Shown here: piece by piece, positions 23,929-30,991 of the stretch
Layout of the letters: each line of letters begins with the position of its first letter
How positions within the stretch are numbered: the first letter of the stretch is position 1
Source: an uncultured Desulfosarcina sp.
Lineage (GTDB): Bacteria > Desulfobacterota > Desulfobacteria > Desulfobacterales > Desulfosarcinaceae
Assembly: GCF_963668215.1 (NCBI RefSeq)
Contig: NZ_OY764190.1
Coordinates: 5,890,001 to 5,954,000 of the forward strand
Direction: 5' to 3'
Length of the DNA: 64,000 nt
Notes under the pieces: model-generated
Told to the model about the DNA's origin: nothing
The model's input: the letters and a program-made list of their open reading frames with translations, nothing else
The model's database searches: none
Translations under genes and position numbers: made by a program

Positions 23929-24891
23929 ATGCCTAAAATCAAATTCGAATGCGATGGCGACATCGATCAGGAAACCATCAACGAGTTCTTGGAGCTGGCC
24001 GCACGGAAGCAGGTGGCCTGCAAATACGAGACCCGCAAGGCCATTCTGGCGAAGCTGGAGTCTGGTGCTGCCAAGTCGGAACGGGATGCTGTGAGGCAGG
24101 TGGCTGAGGAGACCGGCCAGAAGGAATCCACTGTCAGCCAGCGGAATCAACGAGCGAAGAAGGAGGAAGTGTATACAAAATCCCAAAATGTATACACCGA
24201 ACCCGACGAACCCCTCAAATGGACCTGCACCATATGTGGTCGTTCCTACCCGATGGACCAGCGCCAGTGTCCTTGTTGCGAAGGCGAGGATGACCGGTCC
24301 CAAGAACCCAAACCCCACAAACGAGAGAAAAAAAAGGAGGAATCACCAAAGCAAGAGGCCCTATTATCGGAGAGGTATGGCAATTCCCCTGTTGAAAAGA
24401 ACGTGGCTGAGACCGCCCTGAAGGTTCTCAAGAGGGAGCTGGCCAAGAAGTTCCACCCCGACAAAGGTGGCACAGATGAAGAGCAGCAGACCGTGAACTT
24501 CCTCCTTGAGGAGTTCGAACGCTTCTTCATTACCGATCCGGAACGCTTCGCTGGAATCTGGGCTGAGGTCGGTGTCGGCACCGCCACGGTGACCAAGATG
24601 CTGGCCGAGAAAATCAATGAACATGCCTTGGAGCATGAGCAGGTGAGTCCTGAGGCTTTACGGCTGAGGATACACTACAAGGAGAATGGAAAAGTTATTC
24701 GTAGAAAGTCTACGGATAAACCCACAGACGACACCGAAGACGACCAGCAGCAGGAACCAACCTGGACCTGCACCGAATGCGGCGGGACCTTCCCGCTGAG
24801 TCAGACCACCTGTAACTGCCCCGGCAGACCTCGATGGATACATCCTGGCCGACGTTGCCTCTATACAAATGACCGCATCAGTTTGATGTGA
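23929..24891 (+). CDS. J-domain protein flanked by two zinc ribbons
   Basis: 320 residues; ACGGAGGTTTAACC precedes ATG 23929. Residues 32-80 form a helical, HTH-like segment (ERDAVRQVAEETGQKESTVS). Zinc ribbon 1 has Cys100, Cys103, Cys114 and Cys116/117; residues 160-200 are a truncated J-domain with the HPD tripeptide at 176-178 (KKFHPDKGGTDEEQQ); zinc ribbon 2 has Cys281, Cys284, Cys295 and Cys297. The J-domain HPD is the residue set that stimulates DnaK ATPase, so the protein probably recruits host Hsp70, for example to remodel a replication or repressor complex as viral J-proteins do. The recruitment role is inferred. It is expressed separately after the terminator at 23683. Confidence 0.78.
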   Translation: MPKIKFECDGDIDQETINEFLELAARKQVACKYETRKAILAKLESGAAKSERDAVRQVAEETGQKESTVSQRNQRAKKEEVYTKSQNVYTEPDEPLKWTCTICGRSYPMDQRQCPCCEGEDDRSQEPKPHKREKKKEESPKQEALLSERYGNSPVEKNVAETALKVLKRELAKKFHPDKGGTDEEQQTVNFLLEEFERFFITDPERFAGIWAEVGVGTATVTKMLAEKINEHALEHEQVSPEALRLRIHYKENGKVIRRKSTDKPTDDTEDDQQQEPTWTCTECGGTFPLSQTTCNCPGRPRWIHPGRRCLYTNDRISLM

Positions 24892-24976
24892 TTATCTGCA
24901 TACAGACAACCGATTTAGAGTAGTAAATTGATTTACCATGCTAAACTCAACTGTCTATTTTTATTGAAAATAATGC

Positions 24977-25005
24977 TTGACAGCCCCCATGGTGTCCTGT
25001 AGATA
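24977..25005 (+). promoter_or_regulatory. Sigma-70 promoter for the small gene at 25109
   Basis: TTGACA at 24977-24982, a 17-bp spacer, and TAGATA at 25000-25005. The 10-mer ATGGTGTCCT in the spacer (24989-24998) has its exact complement at 25098-25107 next to the start codon, and the transcript leader has hairpins GCCAGC-TT-GCTGGC (near 25016) and GCCAGC-ACTGCT-GCTGGC (near 25075). Confidence 0.7.
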
Positions 25006-25108
25006 TCACCCACCGCCAGCTTGCTGGCCACCTTGCGCGAGGTGTCACCCTAATAAATCAACTCACAACCATAGGCCAGCACTGCTGCTGGCATAGGAGG
25101 ACACCATT

Positions 25109-25222
25109 ATGATGACCATCACCACCAAAGACATCAACATTGAGAACAACGCTACCACCTTTGAAATCATTTCAGGCGGTCACCCATTAAAGGACTCGTC
25201 AAGAGAAAAAACACCACCCTAA
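25109..25222 (+). CDS. 37-residue ORF, probably the start of a gene cut by IS110
   Basis: ATG 25109 (or 25112) follows ATAGGAGGACACC and a consensus promoter. The peptide starts MMTITTKDINIENNATTFE and ends after KDSSREKTPP. The first ~27 residues look genuine; the end may be sequence beyond the IS110 junction. A rightward frame resumes on the other side of that IS at 26842-27030, and the two may once have been one gene. Confidence 0.4.
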   Translation: MMTITTKDINIENNATTFEIISGGHPLKDSSREKTPP

Positions 25223-25602
25223 TGCAAAATTATTAGACGATTTTGCTTGACGACTATCTGACCGATTGGCTCAGCAAGCTTCGTCTCGCATCCGATCTTT
25301 CCAGTAGTTTCGATTACGGCTCGATTGTTCGATCCGCATCAGTCACCCATATGGATCAAGGCTCTGTTCTTTGATAATTCAGCCTGAACGGCCCCTGTGC
25401 CGATGCCGGCACCCAGAAAATGATCGGTGCCATGGACGTGTCCAAAAGGTAAGGAGCACAAATCTGTGGTTTTCAGCCAACCCCTTGATAGGCTCACGCC
25501 ATAGGCGAATCGAAACGGTTATTAGGCCCGCCGCCGCTGCCAATCACATCTGGTGGTTTTCCCAACCCCTATACCGGATCACGGCGGCAGGCCAAATCGG
25601 TT
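25223..25602. other. IS110 downstream flank, no gene seen
   Basis: 380 bp containing the hairpin GCAAAAT..ATTTTGC near 25225-25247 and GC-rich scrambled sequence. It probably contains the left end of the IS110 element, but IS110 elements lack usable inverted repeats, so I cannot place the boundary. Confidence 0.35.
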
Positions 25603-26619
25603 TTACTTGAAAATCTTTTTTTCGTCATAAGCTACTCGGTCTCTCATGATGTAGTAAGATGCTCTGGCCATTTTGTTGGCCAGGGCTTTTCTTGCAACGG
25701 TATTGTTGGTTCGGGCCGCTTTCCGGTCATAAAATCGAGCGGCTTTTGGATTATAGCGAATGGCAAAATTGGCGGCCTCAACATAGGCCCAGGCCAAATA
25801 TTTATTTCCGTTTTTACGGTTTCCGACTCCCTTTTTCTTCTCATTGGATAGTCTCTCGCTTTTGACGCAGCGACAATAGGAGGCATAGTTGCCAGCCTTT
25901 GGAAAACGATTGATATCCCCGACTTCGAGCATGATCGTCATTGCCAGGATATTGCCGATTCCCGGCATTGTCAGAAGATGATCGAACTCCGGTTTTATCT
26001 TCAAATATCGAAGGACTTCTTTTTCGATGGAACGGATTTGAGACGACAAAAAGCGAATCGTGGCAATGGCATTGCTGCCGGCCAAAGACAGATGCCTCTG
26101 CTTGAAAATATTTTCTGCGTCTTCCGGCTTCAGGGTTTTTATTCTATTGGTCGAAATGGTCCCTCCAAGACTCCGTTGTGCCATGCCTTTTAAGCTGAGA
26201 ACATGGGCTGTTCGCTGTTGGACATATAACATTCTTCGGCGCAGCAAATCCCGTGTTGGACGATCCTTTTCAGGGTAGATATAGCCTTCGGGCAATATCC
26301 CCAGCATGAGCATTTGAGCCAACCAGAAGGCATCGGACCTGTCATCCCTGTGTTTGATCCCTTCGTACTGCTTGATCGCCGATGGATTTGCCAAATGCAT
26401 CTTGTATCCGGCATCTTGAAGCCCGTCGACCAGCCAATACCAGTTGAAGGTTGATTCGACTGCGATACCGGCCAGGGCCTGTTTGAATGGCCTCAAGGCT
26501 TCCTTAATGACGTTGAGCTTGTTGGCCAAACGTTGACTGAAAAGCCTCTTGTTTTCACTGTCGATGATCCCGAGAAAAATATTGTTTGAATGAAGATCGA
26601 TTCCGGCATATGTTGTCAT
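25603..26619 (-). CDS. IS110-family transposase
   Basis: 338 residues from ATG 26619. It has the N-terminal DEDD nuclease domain starting YAGIDLHSNN (Asp8), VESTFNWYWL, and HRDDRSDAFWLAQ, followed by a C-terminal Transposase_20 domain with MPGIGNILAMTI. Family members cut and join through a serine in the C-terminal domain and are guided by a bridge RNA. The start codon is directly preceded by AGGAGGTGCCC, which is buried in a hairpin (see 26618-26838). Intact. Confidence 0.9.
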   Translation of the reverse strand: MTTYAGIDLHSNNIFLGIIDSENKRLFSQRLANKLNVIKEALRPFKQALAGIAVESTFNWYWLVDGLQDAGYKMHLANPSAIKQYEGIKHRDDRSDAFWLAQMLMLGILPEGYIYPEKDRPTRDLLRRRMLYVQQRTAHVLSLKGMAQRSLGGTISTNRIKTLKPEDAENIFKQRHLSLAGSNAIATIRFLSSQIRSIEKEVLRYLKIKPEFDHLLTMPGIGNILAMTIMLEVGDINRFPKAGNYASYCRCVKSERLSNEKKKGVGNRKNGNKYLAWAYVEAANFAIRYNPKAARFYDRKAARTNNTVARKALANKMARASYYIMRDRVAYDEKKIFK

Positions 26620-26838
26620 TGGGCACCTCCTAAATCCAATAAGGTTGAATTGTCAGGCTCTCACGCCTGCTGGTATCATAGCAGTTGCTGCTATGATTAG
26701 GGAGGTGCCCTCTTTTAGCGCATCAGGCTGTAGTGACATTTATCGACTTTTCAGGATGTATTTCACATTGCAGTAACGCTCGTAAGCGTAACCCCAATCC
26801 AGAATCGTTTCATGGATAAATGTCACGCTTGATGCGCA
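26618..26838 (-). ncRNA. IS110 5' region: RBS-masking hairpin and candidate bridge-RNA segment
   Basis: GGGCACCTCC (26618-26627) is exactly complementary to GGAGGTGCCC (26701-26710). In the transposase mRNA this pairs the Shine-Dalgarno GGAGG with an upstream CCTCC. Inside lies a perfect 10-bp hairpin, ATCATAGCAG-TTG-CTGCTATGAT (near 26675-26697). Further out, GCGCATCAGGC...GTGACATTTATC (near 26717-26743) is repeated inverted at 26815-26837. In IS110-group elements the bridge RNA is encoded in this position, so this is a candidate; no guide loops were verified. Confidence 0.45.
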
Positions 26839-26841
26839 ACC

Positions 26842-27030
26842 TTGCCATCTGAAGTTGACTCCAAAGTTTCTCTAAGTCCTTTATATGATTATCACGTCTT
26901 CTGTGAAGTGAACAACGTGGACATGGATTGGTCTGCATTGGCTCCCGATGTTCAGAGCCGTCTGGAAGGGATTGAAAAGGAGATTGAGGCCTTGATTGTA
27001 GAGGGCCGCAGGCTGGTTGCCAACGGTTAG
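26842..27030 (+). pseudogene. Gene tail right of the IS110 element
   Basis: A rightward frame ending in DWSALAPDVQSRLEGIEKEIEALIVEGRRLVANG-like helical sequence (in positions 26923-27030), with a plausible internal ATG 26923 but no good ribosome-binding site. It may be the 3' part of the gene that starts at 25109. Confidence 0.35.
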
Positions 27031-27059
27031 CTGGCGGTTGCTGACGGTGGGTGGGCATA

Positions 27060-27085
27060 GGGGGACCAAATCCGAACGGTCCCCC
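27060..27085. terminator. Bidirectional hairpin between converging genes
   Basis: GGGGGACC (27060-27067) pairs perfectly with GGTCCCCC (27078-27085) with a 10-base loop. It lies between the rightward frame ending at 27030 and the leftward integrase operon ending at 27099. Confidence 0.6.
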
Positions 27086-27098
27086 GTTGTCTCTGTCA

Positions 27099-27281
27099 TC
27101 ATGTCCATGGGGTGATGTTGTGGGTCTCCGTGAACAACCGCTTTAATTCCTTTTCGGTCATCCTTTCATAAGTCGCTCTGTCGTTTGGATCTCCTTCAAC
27201 CGGTACAAAGAAGGTGGTCTTCGTGAACCAATCAATGAGTTCCTCTCTGGTTTCTGGCATTTTGTAATCCGCTGGTATCAT
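27099..27281 (-). CDS. Small protein coupled to the integrase gene
   Basis: 60 residues from ATG 27281, five bases after the integrase stop codon, or a GTG at 27293 overlapping that stop. Sequence MIPADYKMPETREELIDWF, then acidic and aromatic residues to HNITPWT. No helix-turn-helix of the usual excisionase type is obvious. A gene co-translated with an integrase is often an excisionase or regulator, which is the only hint of function. Confidence 0.55.
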   Translation of the reverse strand: MIPADYKMPETREELIDWFTKTTFFVPVEGDPNDRATYERMTEKELKRLFTETHNITPWT

Positions 27282-27285
27282 ATGG

Positions 27286-28992
27286 CTATTCACCTGCCTT
27301 CCTGCTTGTAGGGACCCATTTGCTGGCCTTCAGATGGCTGAGGTCAATCGGATAGTTCAGCTTTGAGACCACTTTTTCCATGAGCTTGGCTGGCTGGAAT
27401 GACTTCCCGTACAGACCCCATGTGATGTCTTTACCGGTCTGATGCCCTACGAATTCCTTGACGTATTGTGGATCGGCCCCGCTCTGCTTCAATTGGTTGA
27501 TGAGTGTGTGCCTGAAGGAGTGAAAGGACTTCATCCCTGCTGGTGCATCGATGCCAGCACGTTGCTTGAATCTGCTGAACCACTGGCCAAACCCATGGCC
27601 CCATCGGTTGTTCACGTACTTGAGTTCATGGAATATCCTCTTCCCTTTGGATTCCGGAATGTTGTGGACATACTCAGGAAACCGGAGGTCCTCGACAAGG
27701 AAGGGATGCAGGGGGACAATACGCCTTTCCCCTGTCTTGACGGACTTACGCTCTGCATTGTCGTCTCTGATGTCGATGCACCAGACACCATCACGTTTGA
27801 CAATATCCTCAATCAGAAGCTGGCAAAGCTCTTCCATCCTGGCCCCTGTGTAAAGACCAAGCAACGGGACCCAAAAGTTGGGAGCTTTGGTGTGTCTGTT
27901 CCTGCCATATTCTTTGGAATCAACGAACAGCTTTTGCAGGTCCTCTTTAGTAAAGACGTCCCTCTTTTCGCTGACCTTCCGTTTGTCCCTCAGTTGTAGA
28001 CCATCAGCAGGATTGATGCGGTCAAGGTCCTTATCCTGCTTCATGGCAAGGTCAAAGATGCGCTGAACGGTAGCCATGATAAAGTTGACCCTGGCAATGG
28101 ACAGCGGCTTACCATATTTGGTCAAAGAACCGTCCCTGAGGCCCTGCCTGAATTCCTTCACCCGATTATAATCAACGGTGTGCAGTTGGGTGTTGGGACC
28201 CAATCCTTTGACGATCTGCTCTATCACGTTCTTATAGTCAGTGCGGGACCTTGGTTTCCATCCATGGTTGTATTCGTTCCAGAAGTCCTTACCAGCCTGC
28301 TTCATGGTTGCTGAGGTCTGCCGTGGTTGCTGTGGCTGTTCAAATCCGCTCCTGTGTCCCTGCTTTTCACCTGACCGGGGGTTGAGGTCGTAAGATTCAA
28401 GGAGAGACGCCTCCTGGGGTGAATCATACCATCCATAGACCCGTTTTTGTTCGACCTCAAGGACTGCAATCTGAGCCTTCATGAGTTCCCTGGACAGGGT
28501 CCGATAGTCAGTGGACCCTTTTTCAATGTCGAGTCCCTGCTGCTGGATGGTCTCATCGGTGATGTTTTCGGCTGGTCTGAAATCGGACTTTGCCAGAGCT
28601 TCACGGCTGTCAGCTTCAAGGGACCCAAGGAAGCTGGCCCTCTGGTCAATTTCCTCCTCGGTGAGTGGTCTCTGACGGTTGATACGGACCTCTTCCTCCT
28701 CGTCCAATGAGTCCTTAATGAATCCCCTGATGATGGCATTGATTTTGGATTGGTCGAGTTCACTCATATCGTTACTGTAACCTCCTCTGATTCTACGAAA
28801 TAGTTGGTGCATCCTACCGGCAATCAGCATTGACTTGGATTTGGCGTCAGCCAGATATCCGGTCTTCAGGGATGCACGGAGTTCCTTTTTACCGATGTAT
28901 GGCTGAAGGTCAAGGGGGACCCTCATTCTGAAATAGAAACAGCCAGTTTGGGGAGTCTGGAGCAGATAGGAAGGGGATCGGGTGGTTGACAT
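27286..28992 (-). CDS. Tyrosine integrase of the element (DUF6538-type)
   Basis: 568 residues from ATG 28992, which has AGGAGG eight bases upstream; an upstream start at 29052 is rejected. The N-terminus SPSYLLQTPQTGCFYFRMRV is the DUF6538-like region found in integrases of genomic islands. A core-binding domain follows (about 225-340), then the catalytic domain with Arg385 (TGARMEEL), His491 and Arg494 (HSFRHT), His517 (VGHQ) and Tyr528 (WGLYGK). All catalytic positions are present, so it should be active. It recombines the att core in tRNA-Leu 130 bp upstream. Confidence 0.93.
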   Translation of the reverse strand: MSTTRSPSYLLQTPQTGCFYFRMRVPLDLQPYIGKKELRASLKTGYLADAKSKSMLIAGRMHQLFRRIRGGYSNDMSELDQSKINAIIRGFIKDSLDEEEEVRINRQRPLTEEEIDQRASFLGSLEADSREALAKSDFRPAENITDETIQQQGLDIEKGSTDYRTLSRELMKAQIAVLEVEQKRVYGWYDSPQEASLLESYDLNPRSGEKQGHRSGFEQPQQPRQTSATMKQAGKDFWNEYNHGWKPRSRTDYKNVIEQIVKGLGPNTQLHTVDYNRVKEFRQGLRDGSLTKYGKPLSIARVNFIMATVQRIFDLAMKQDKDLDRINPADGLQLRDKRKVSEKRDVFTKEDLQKLFVDSKEYGRNRHTKAPNFWVPLLGLYTGARMEELCQLLIEDIVKRDGVWCIDIRDDNAERKSVKTGERRIVPLHPFLVEDLRFPEYVHNIPESKGKRIFHELKYVNNRWGHGFGQWFSRFKQRAGIDAPAGMKSFHSFRHTLINQLKQSGADPQYVKEFVGHQTGKDITWGLYGKSFQPAKLMEKVVSKLNYPIDLSHLKASKWVPTSRKAGE

Positions 28993-29004
28993 GGTGACGG
29001 CCTC

Positions 29005-29053
29005 CTGTACGCTGGTTGTGTACCCTTGACGTGTACCACCAATGTGTACCACC
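29005..29053. repeat. 13-bp-spaced GTGTACC repeats upstream of integrase
   Basis: GTGTACC occurs at 29018, 29031 and 29044, exactly 13 bp apart, with a degenerate fourth copy (CTGTACG) at 29005. The array covers the integrase leader between its start codon and the att site, where arm-type integrase sites or a repressor operator would be expected. Confidence 0.65.
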
Positions 29054-29087
29054 CCTAAAATGGGGTGTTTTTAAGGAGACCACAAAG

Positions 29088-29115
29088 AAAAAACCCGCTG
29101 AATAATCAACGGGTT
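29088..29115 (-). terminator. Terminator reading leftward out of tRNA-Leu
   Basis: On the minus strand AACCCG...CGGGTT forms a stem followed by TTTTTTC. It sits just inside the element, between tRNA and integrase. Confidence 0.7.
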
Positions 29116-29122
29116 ATGAGTG

Positions 29123-29144
29123 CTTAATGGTGCCGAAGGGGAGA
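29123..29144. other. Right attachment site in tRNA-Leu 3' end
   Basis: The 22-bp copy that completes the tRNA. It is identical to 13184-13205; the first differing bases lie directly outside. Confidence 0.88.
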
Positions 29145-29214
29145 CTCGAACTCCCACTGGGGAACCCCAACTAGACCCTGAACCTAGCGCGTCTACCAAT
29201 TCCGCCACTTCGGC
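29128..29214 (-). tRNA. tRNA-Leu (anticodon CAG)
   Basis: The 87-nt gene includes an encoded CCA end. Acceptor strands GCCGAAG and CTTCGGC pair perfectly; the anticodon arm is CTAGG-TTCAGGG-TCTAG with anticodon CAG; a long variable arm and T-arm GGGAG-TTCGAGT-CTCCC follow. This is a class II leucine tRNA. Confidence 0.96.
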
Positions 29215-29319
29215 ACGTTCCAGCCCGATTTCAAAAAGGTTGATTTCAAGCTGAAGATGCACTAACTATATTTTTTTCGTTTACGTGTCAACCTCATTTT
29301 TAACCTCAATCCAAAGATC

Positions 29320-30267
29320 ATGCAAATTATACAAGATATCGAAACCATAAAGGAACCGTTTAAATCCGCAGTCATCACCATCGGTAATTTCGACGGGGTT
29401 CACATCGGCCACCAGGCCCTTTTTCACGCAGTCATCGAACGGGCCGAGGCCATGGACGGGACGGCCATCGCCATGACCTTCGATCCCCATCCCATCCGGG
29501 TCATCAAACGCAACGGGAATCCGCCCCTGATCACCCTGTACGAACAAAAAGCGGAACTGATCGAAAAGGCCGGCATCGACGTGCTGATCTGCATCCCCTT
29601 CACCATGGATTTCGCGGCCCTGTCGGCGCGAACCTTCGTCGAGGAAATCCTGGTCAAGCGCATCGGCATGAAGGCCATTGTCGTGGGCCAGGACTACACT
29701 TTCGGCAACCGGCGCGAAGGCAACGTGGAACTGTTGAAACAATACGCTGCCGAACTGGGCTTCGAGGTGATCGTAGCCGAATGGATTCAATCCACCAATG
29801 CGGACAACGATCGCATCAGCAGCACGGCCATTCGCGAACTGGTGATGGAAGGCGATATGGAAAAAGCCGGCAAGATGCTGGGCCGCAATTACCAGATCCG
29901 CGGCACCGTGGCCCGCGGCCGGGATCGGGGGGGCAAACTGCTGGGCATCCCCACCGCCAACATCAACCTGCAGGACGAGTTGTGTCCCAAGGCCGGCGTC
30001 TACGCCGTGATCGTAAACTACGACGGCCAGCGCTACCCGGGCGTAGCCAACATCGGCTACAGCCCCACGTTCGACGACCACGTCTTTACGGTGGAAGCCC
30101 ACATCCTGGACTTCAAGAAAGATATCTATGGCAAAAAAATCATGGTCAACTTCGTCCAGCGCCTCCGGGGCGAGATCAAGTTCTCCGGCATCGACGAACT
30201 GATCGAGCAGATCGGCCGGGACATTGCCAAGGCCAGGGAAATTCTGGCGCCGCATTTCAAAGCCTGA
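29320..30267 (+). CDS. ribF: Bifunctional riboflavin kinase / FAD synthetase
   Basis: 315 residues. The N-terminal FAD synthetase (nucleotidyltransferase) domain has GNFDGVHIGH at 22-31 and the ISSTAIR motif; the C-terminal flavokinase domain has GIPTANI and PGVANIGYSPTF. It converts riboflavin to FMN and FMN to FAD in the cytoplasm. Length is normal. It is the first core gene right of the tRNA. Confidence 0.97.
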   Translation: MQIIQDIETIKEPFKSAVITIGNFDGVHIGHQALFHAVIERAEAMDGTAIAMTFDPHPIRVIKRNGNPPLITLYEQKAELIEKAGIDVLICIPFTMDFAALSARTFVEEILVKRIGMKAIVVGQDYTFGNRREGNVELLKQYAAELGFEVIVAEWIQSTNADNDRISSTAIRELVMEGDMEKAGKMLGRNYQIRGTVARGRDRGGKLLGIPTANINLQDELCPKAGVYAVIVNYDGQRYPGVANIGYSPTFDDHVFTVEAHILDFKKDIYGKKIMVNFVQRLRGEIKFSGIDELIEQIGRDIAKAREILAPHFKA

Positions 30268-30466
30268 CCGCTCGCCAAGATGTCCGATGATACTCACAAA
30301 CGTTTTTCCCCTATTCATCGGGATTCTCAAACCTTTTAAAAGCCTCTTACTGACTGCCGATAAAGGCCTCACCTGCCAGCGGCAAACCGGATTGCCATGC
30401 ATTTTTATTTGAAATTGACGGGTTGTGCCTTAAATTGGTATTTGTTCATAAACGATACCATATAAC

Positions 30467-30991
30467 ATGAGGTTGCAAGCAGTGACTGTATTAGACATTT
30501 TGACCTATCCGGATAAGGTTCTGAAGCAAAAGACCGCACCGGTCGAAAACATTGACGGGGCTCTGCAGACCGTCTTCGAGAACATGGCCACGACCATGTA
30601 CCAGGCCCCCGGCGTAGGCCTGGCCGCCCCCCAGGTGGGCATCAGCCGGAGCTTTATCGTCTACGACATCGCTTCCAAAGAAGATGGCCACGACCTGCAC
30701 GTGCTGGTGAATCCCAGGATCATCTCCAGGGAGGGAGAAATCCTGTCGGAAAACGAGGGCTGCCTGAGCGTGCCCGACTTCAGGGCTGACGTCAAACGGG
30801 CCGAGCGCGTCCTGGTGGAGGGCGTGGACCGGGACGGCAACCCGCTGCGCTTCGAGGCCGACGGGCTTCTGGCCATTGTCATCCAGCATGAGTTGGACCA
30901 CCTGGACGGCACCCTGTTCATCGATCGCATCAGCGCCCTGAAACGGCAGATGTACAAGCGCCGGGTCAAAAAGGAGATGAAGAACCGGTGA
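30467..30991 (+). CDS. def: Peptide deformylase
   Basis: 174 residues. All three metal-site motifs are present: GVGLAAPQVG (49-58), EGCLSVP with Cys99, and QHELDHLDG with His141, Glu142 and His145. It removes the formyl group from new proteins. ATG 30467 is used; GTG 30482 is an alternative because the conserved part begins ILDILTYPD. The next gene overlaps the stop by four bases (GTGA), and the pair handles N-formyl metabolism. The 30268-30466 gap shows no gene. Confidence 0.97.
   Translation: MRLQAVTVLDILTYPDKVLKQKTAPVENIDGALQTVFENMATTMYQAPGVGLAAPQVGISRSFIVYDIASKEDGHDLHVLVNPRIISREGEILSENEGCLSVPDFRADVKRAERVLVEGVDRDGNPLRFEADGLLAIVIQHELDHLDGTLFIDRISALKRQMYKRRVKKEMKNR

Larger units (their letters stand above)
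13184..29144. mobile_element. 15.9-kb integrative element in tRNA-Leu(CAG)
   Basis: A 22-bp perfect direct repeat bounds the region. The right copy is the 3' end of the tRNA gene and the left copy is the duplicated fragment. The integrase (27286-28992) lies next to the tRNA and reads away from it, the usual arrangement. Contents from left to right: two lipoproteins, a small membrane protein, a serine recombinase, a rightward operon of ten or more genes including an SF2 helicase, a structured non-coding stretch and a J-domain/zinc-ribbon protein, two later IS insertions, and integrase plus a small coupled gene. No structural phage gene and no relaxase is recognisable. Codon choice and the CA-rich leaders differ from the flanking chromosome. 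Confidence 0.85.

Noticed and set aside
25371-25610. 79-codon rightward frame left of the IS110 transposase
   Set aside because: No ribosome-binding site, irregular composition, overlaps the probable IS end.
26717-26837. Terminal inverted repeats of the IS110 element
   Set aside because: Both arms lie on the same side of the transposase gene and no partner is found near 25.2 kb; treated as an RNA/DNA hairpin instead.
28993-29052. Upstream start for the integrase
   Set aside because: It would run through the 13-bp repeat array, while ATG 28992 has an ideal ribosome-binding site.
13184-29144. Complete prophage or ICE
   Set aside because: No recognisable portal, capsid, tail, lysis, large terminase, relaxase or mating-pair gene.
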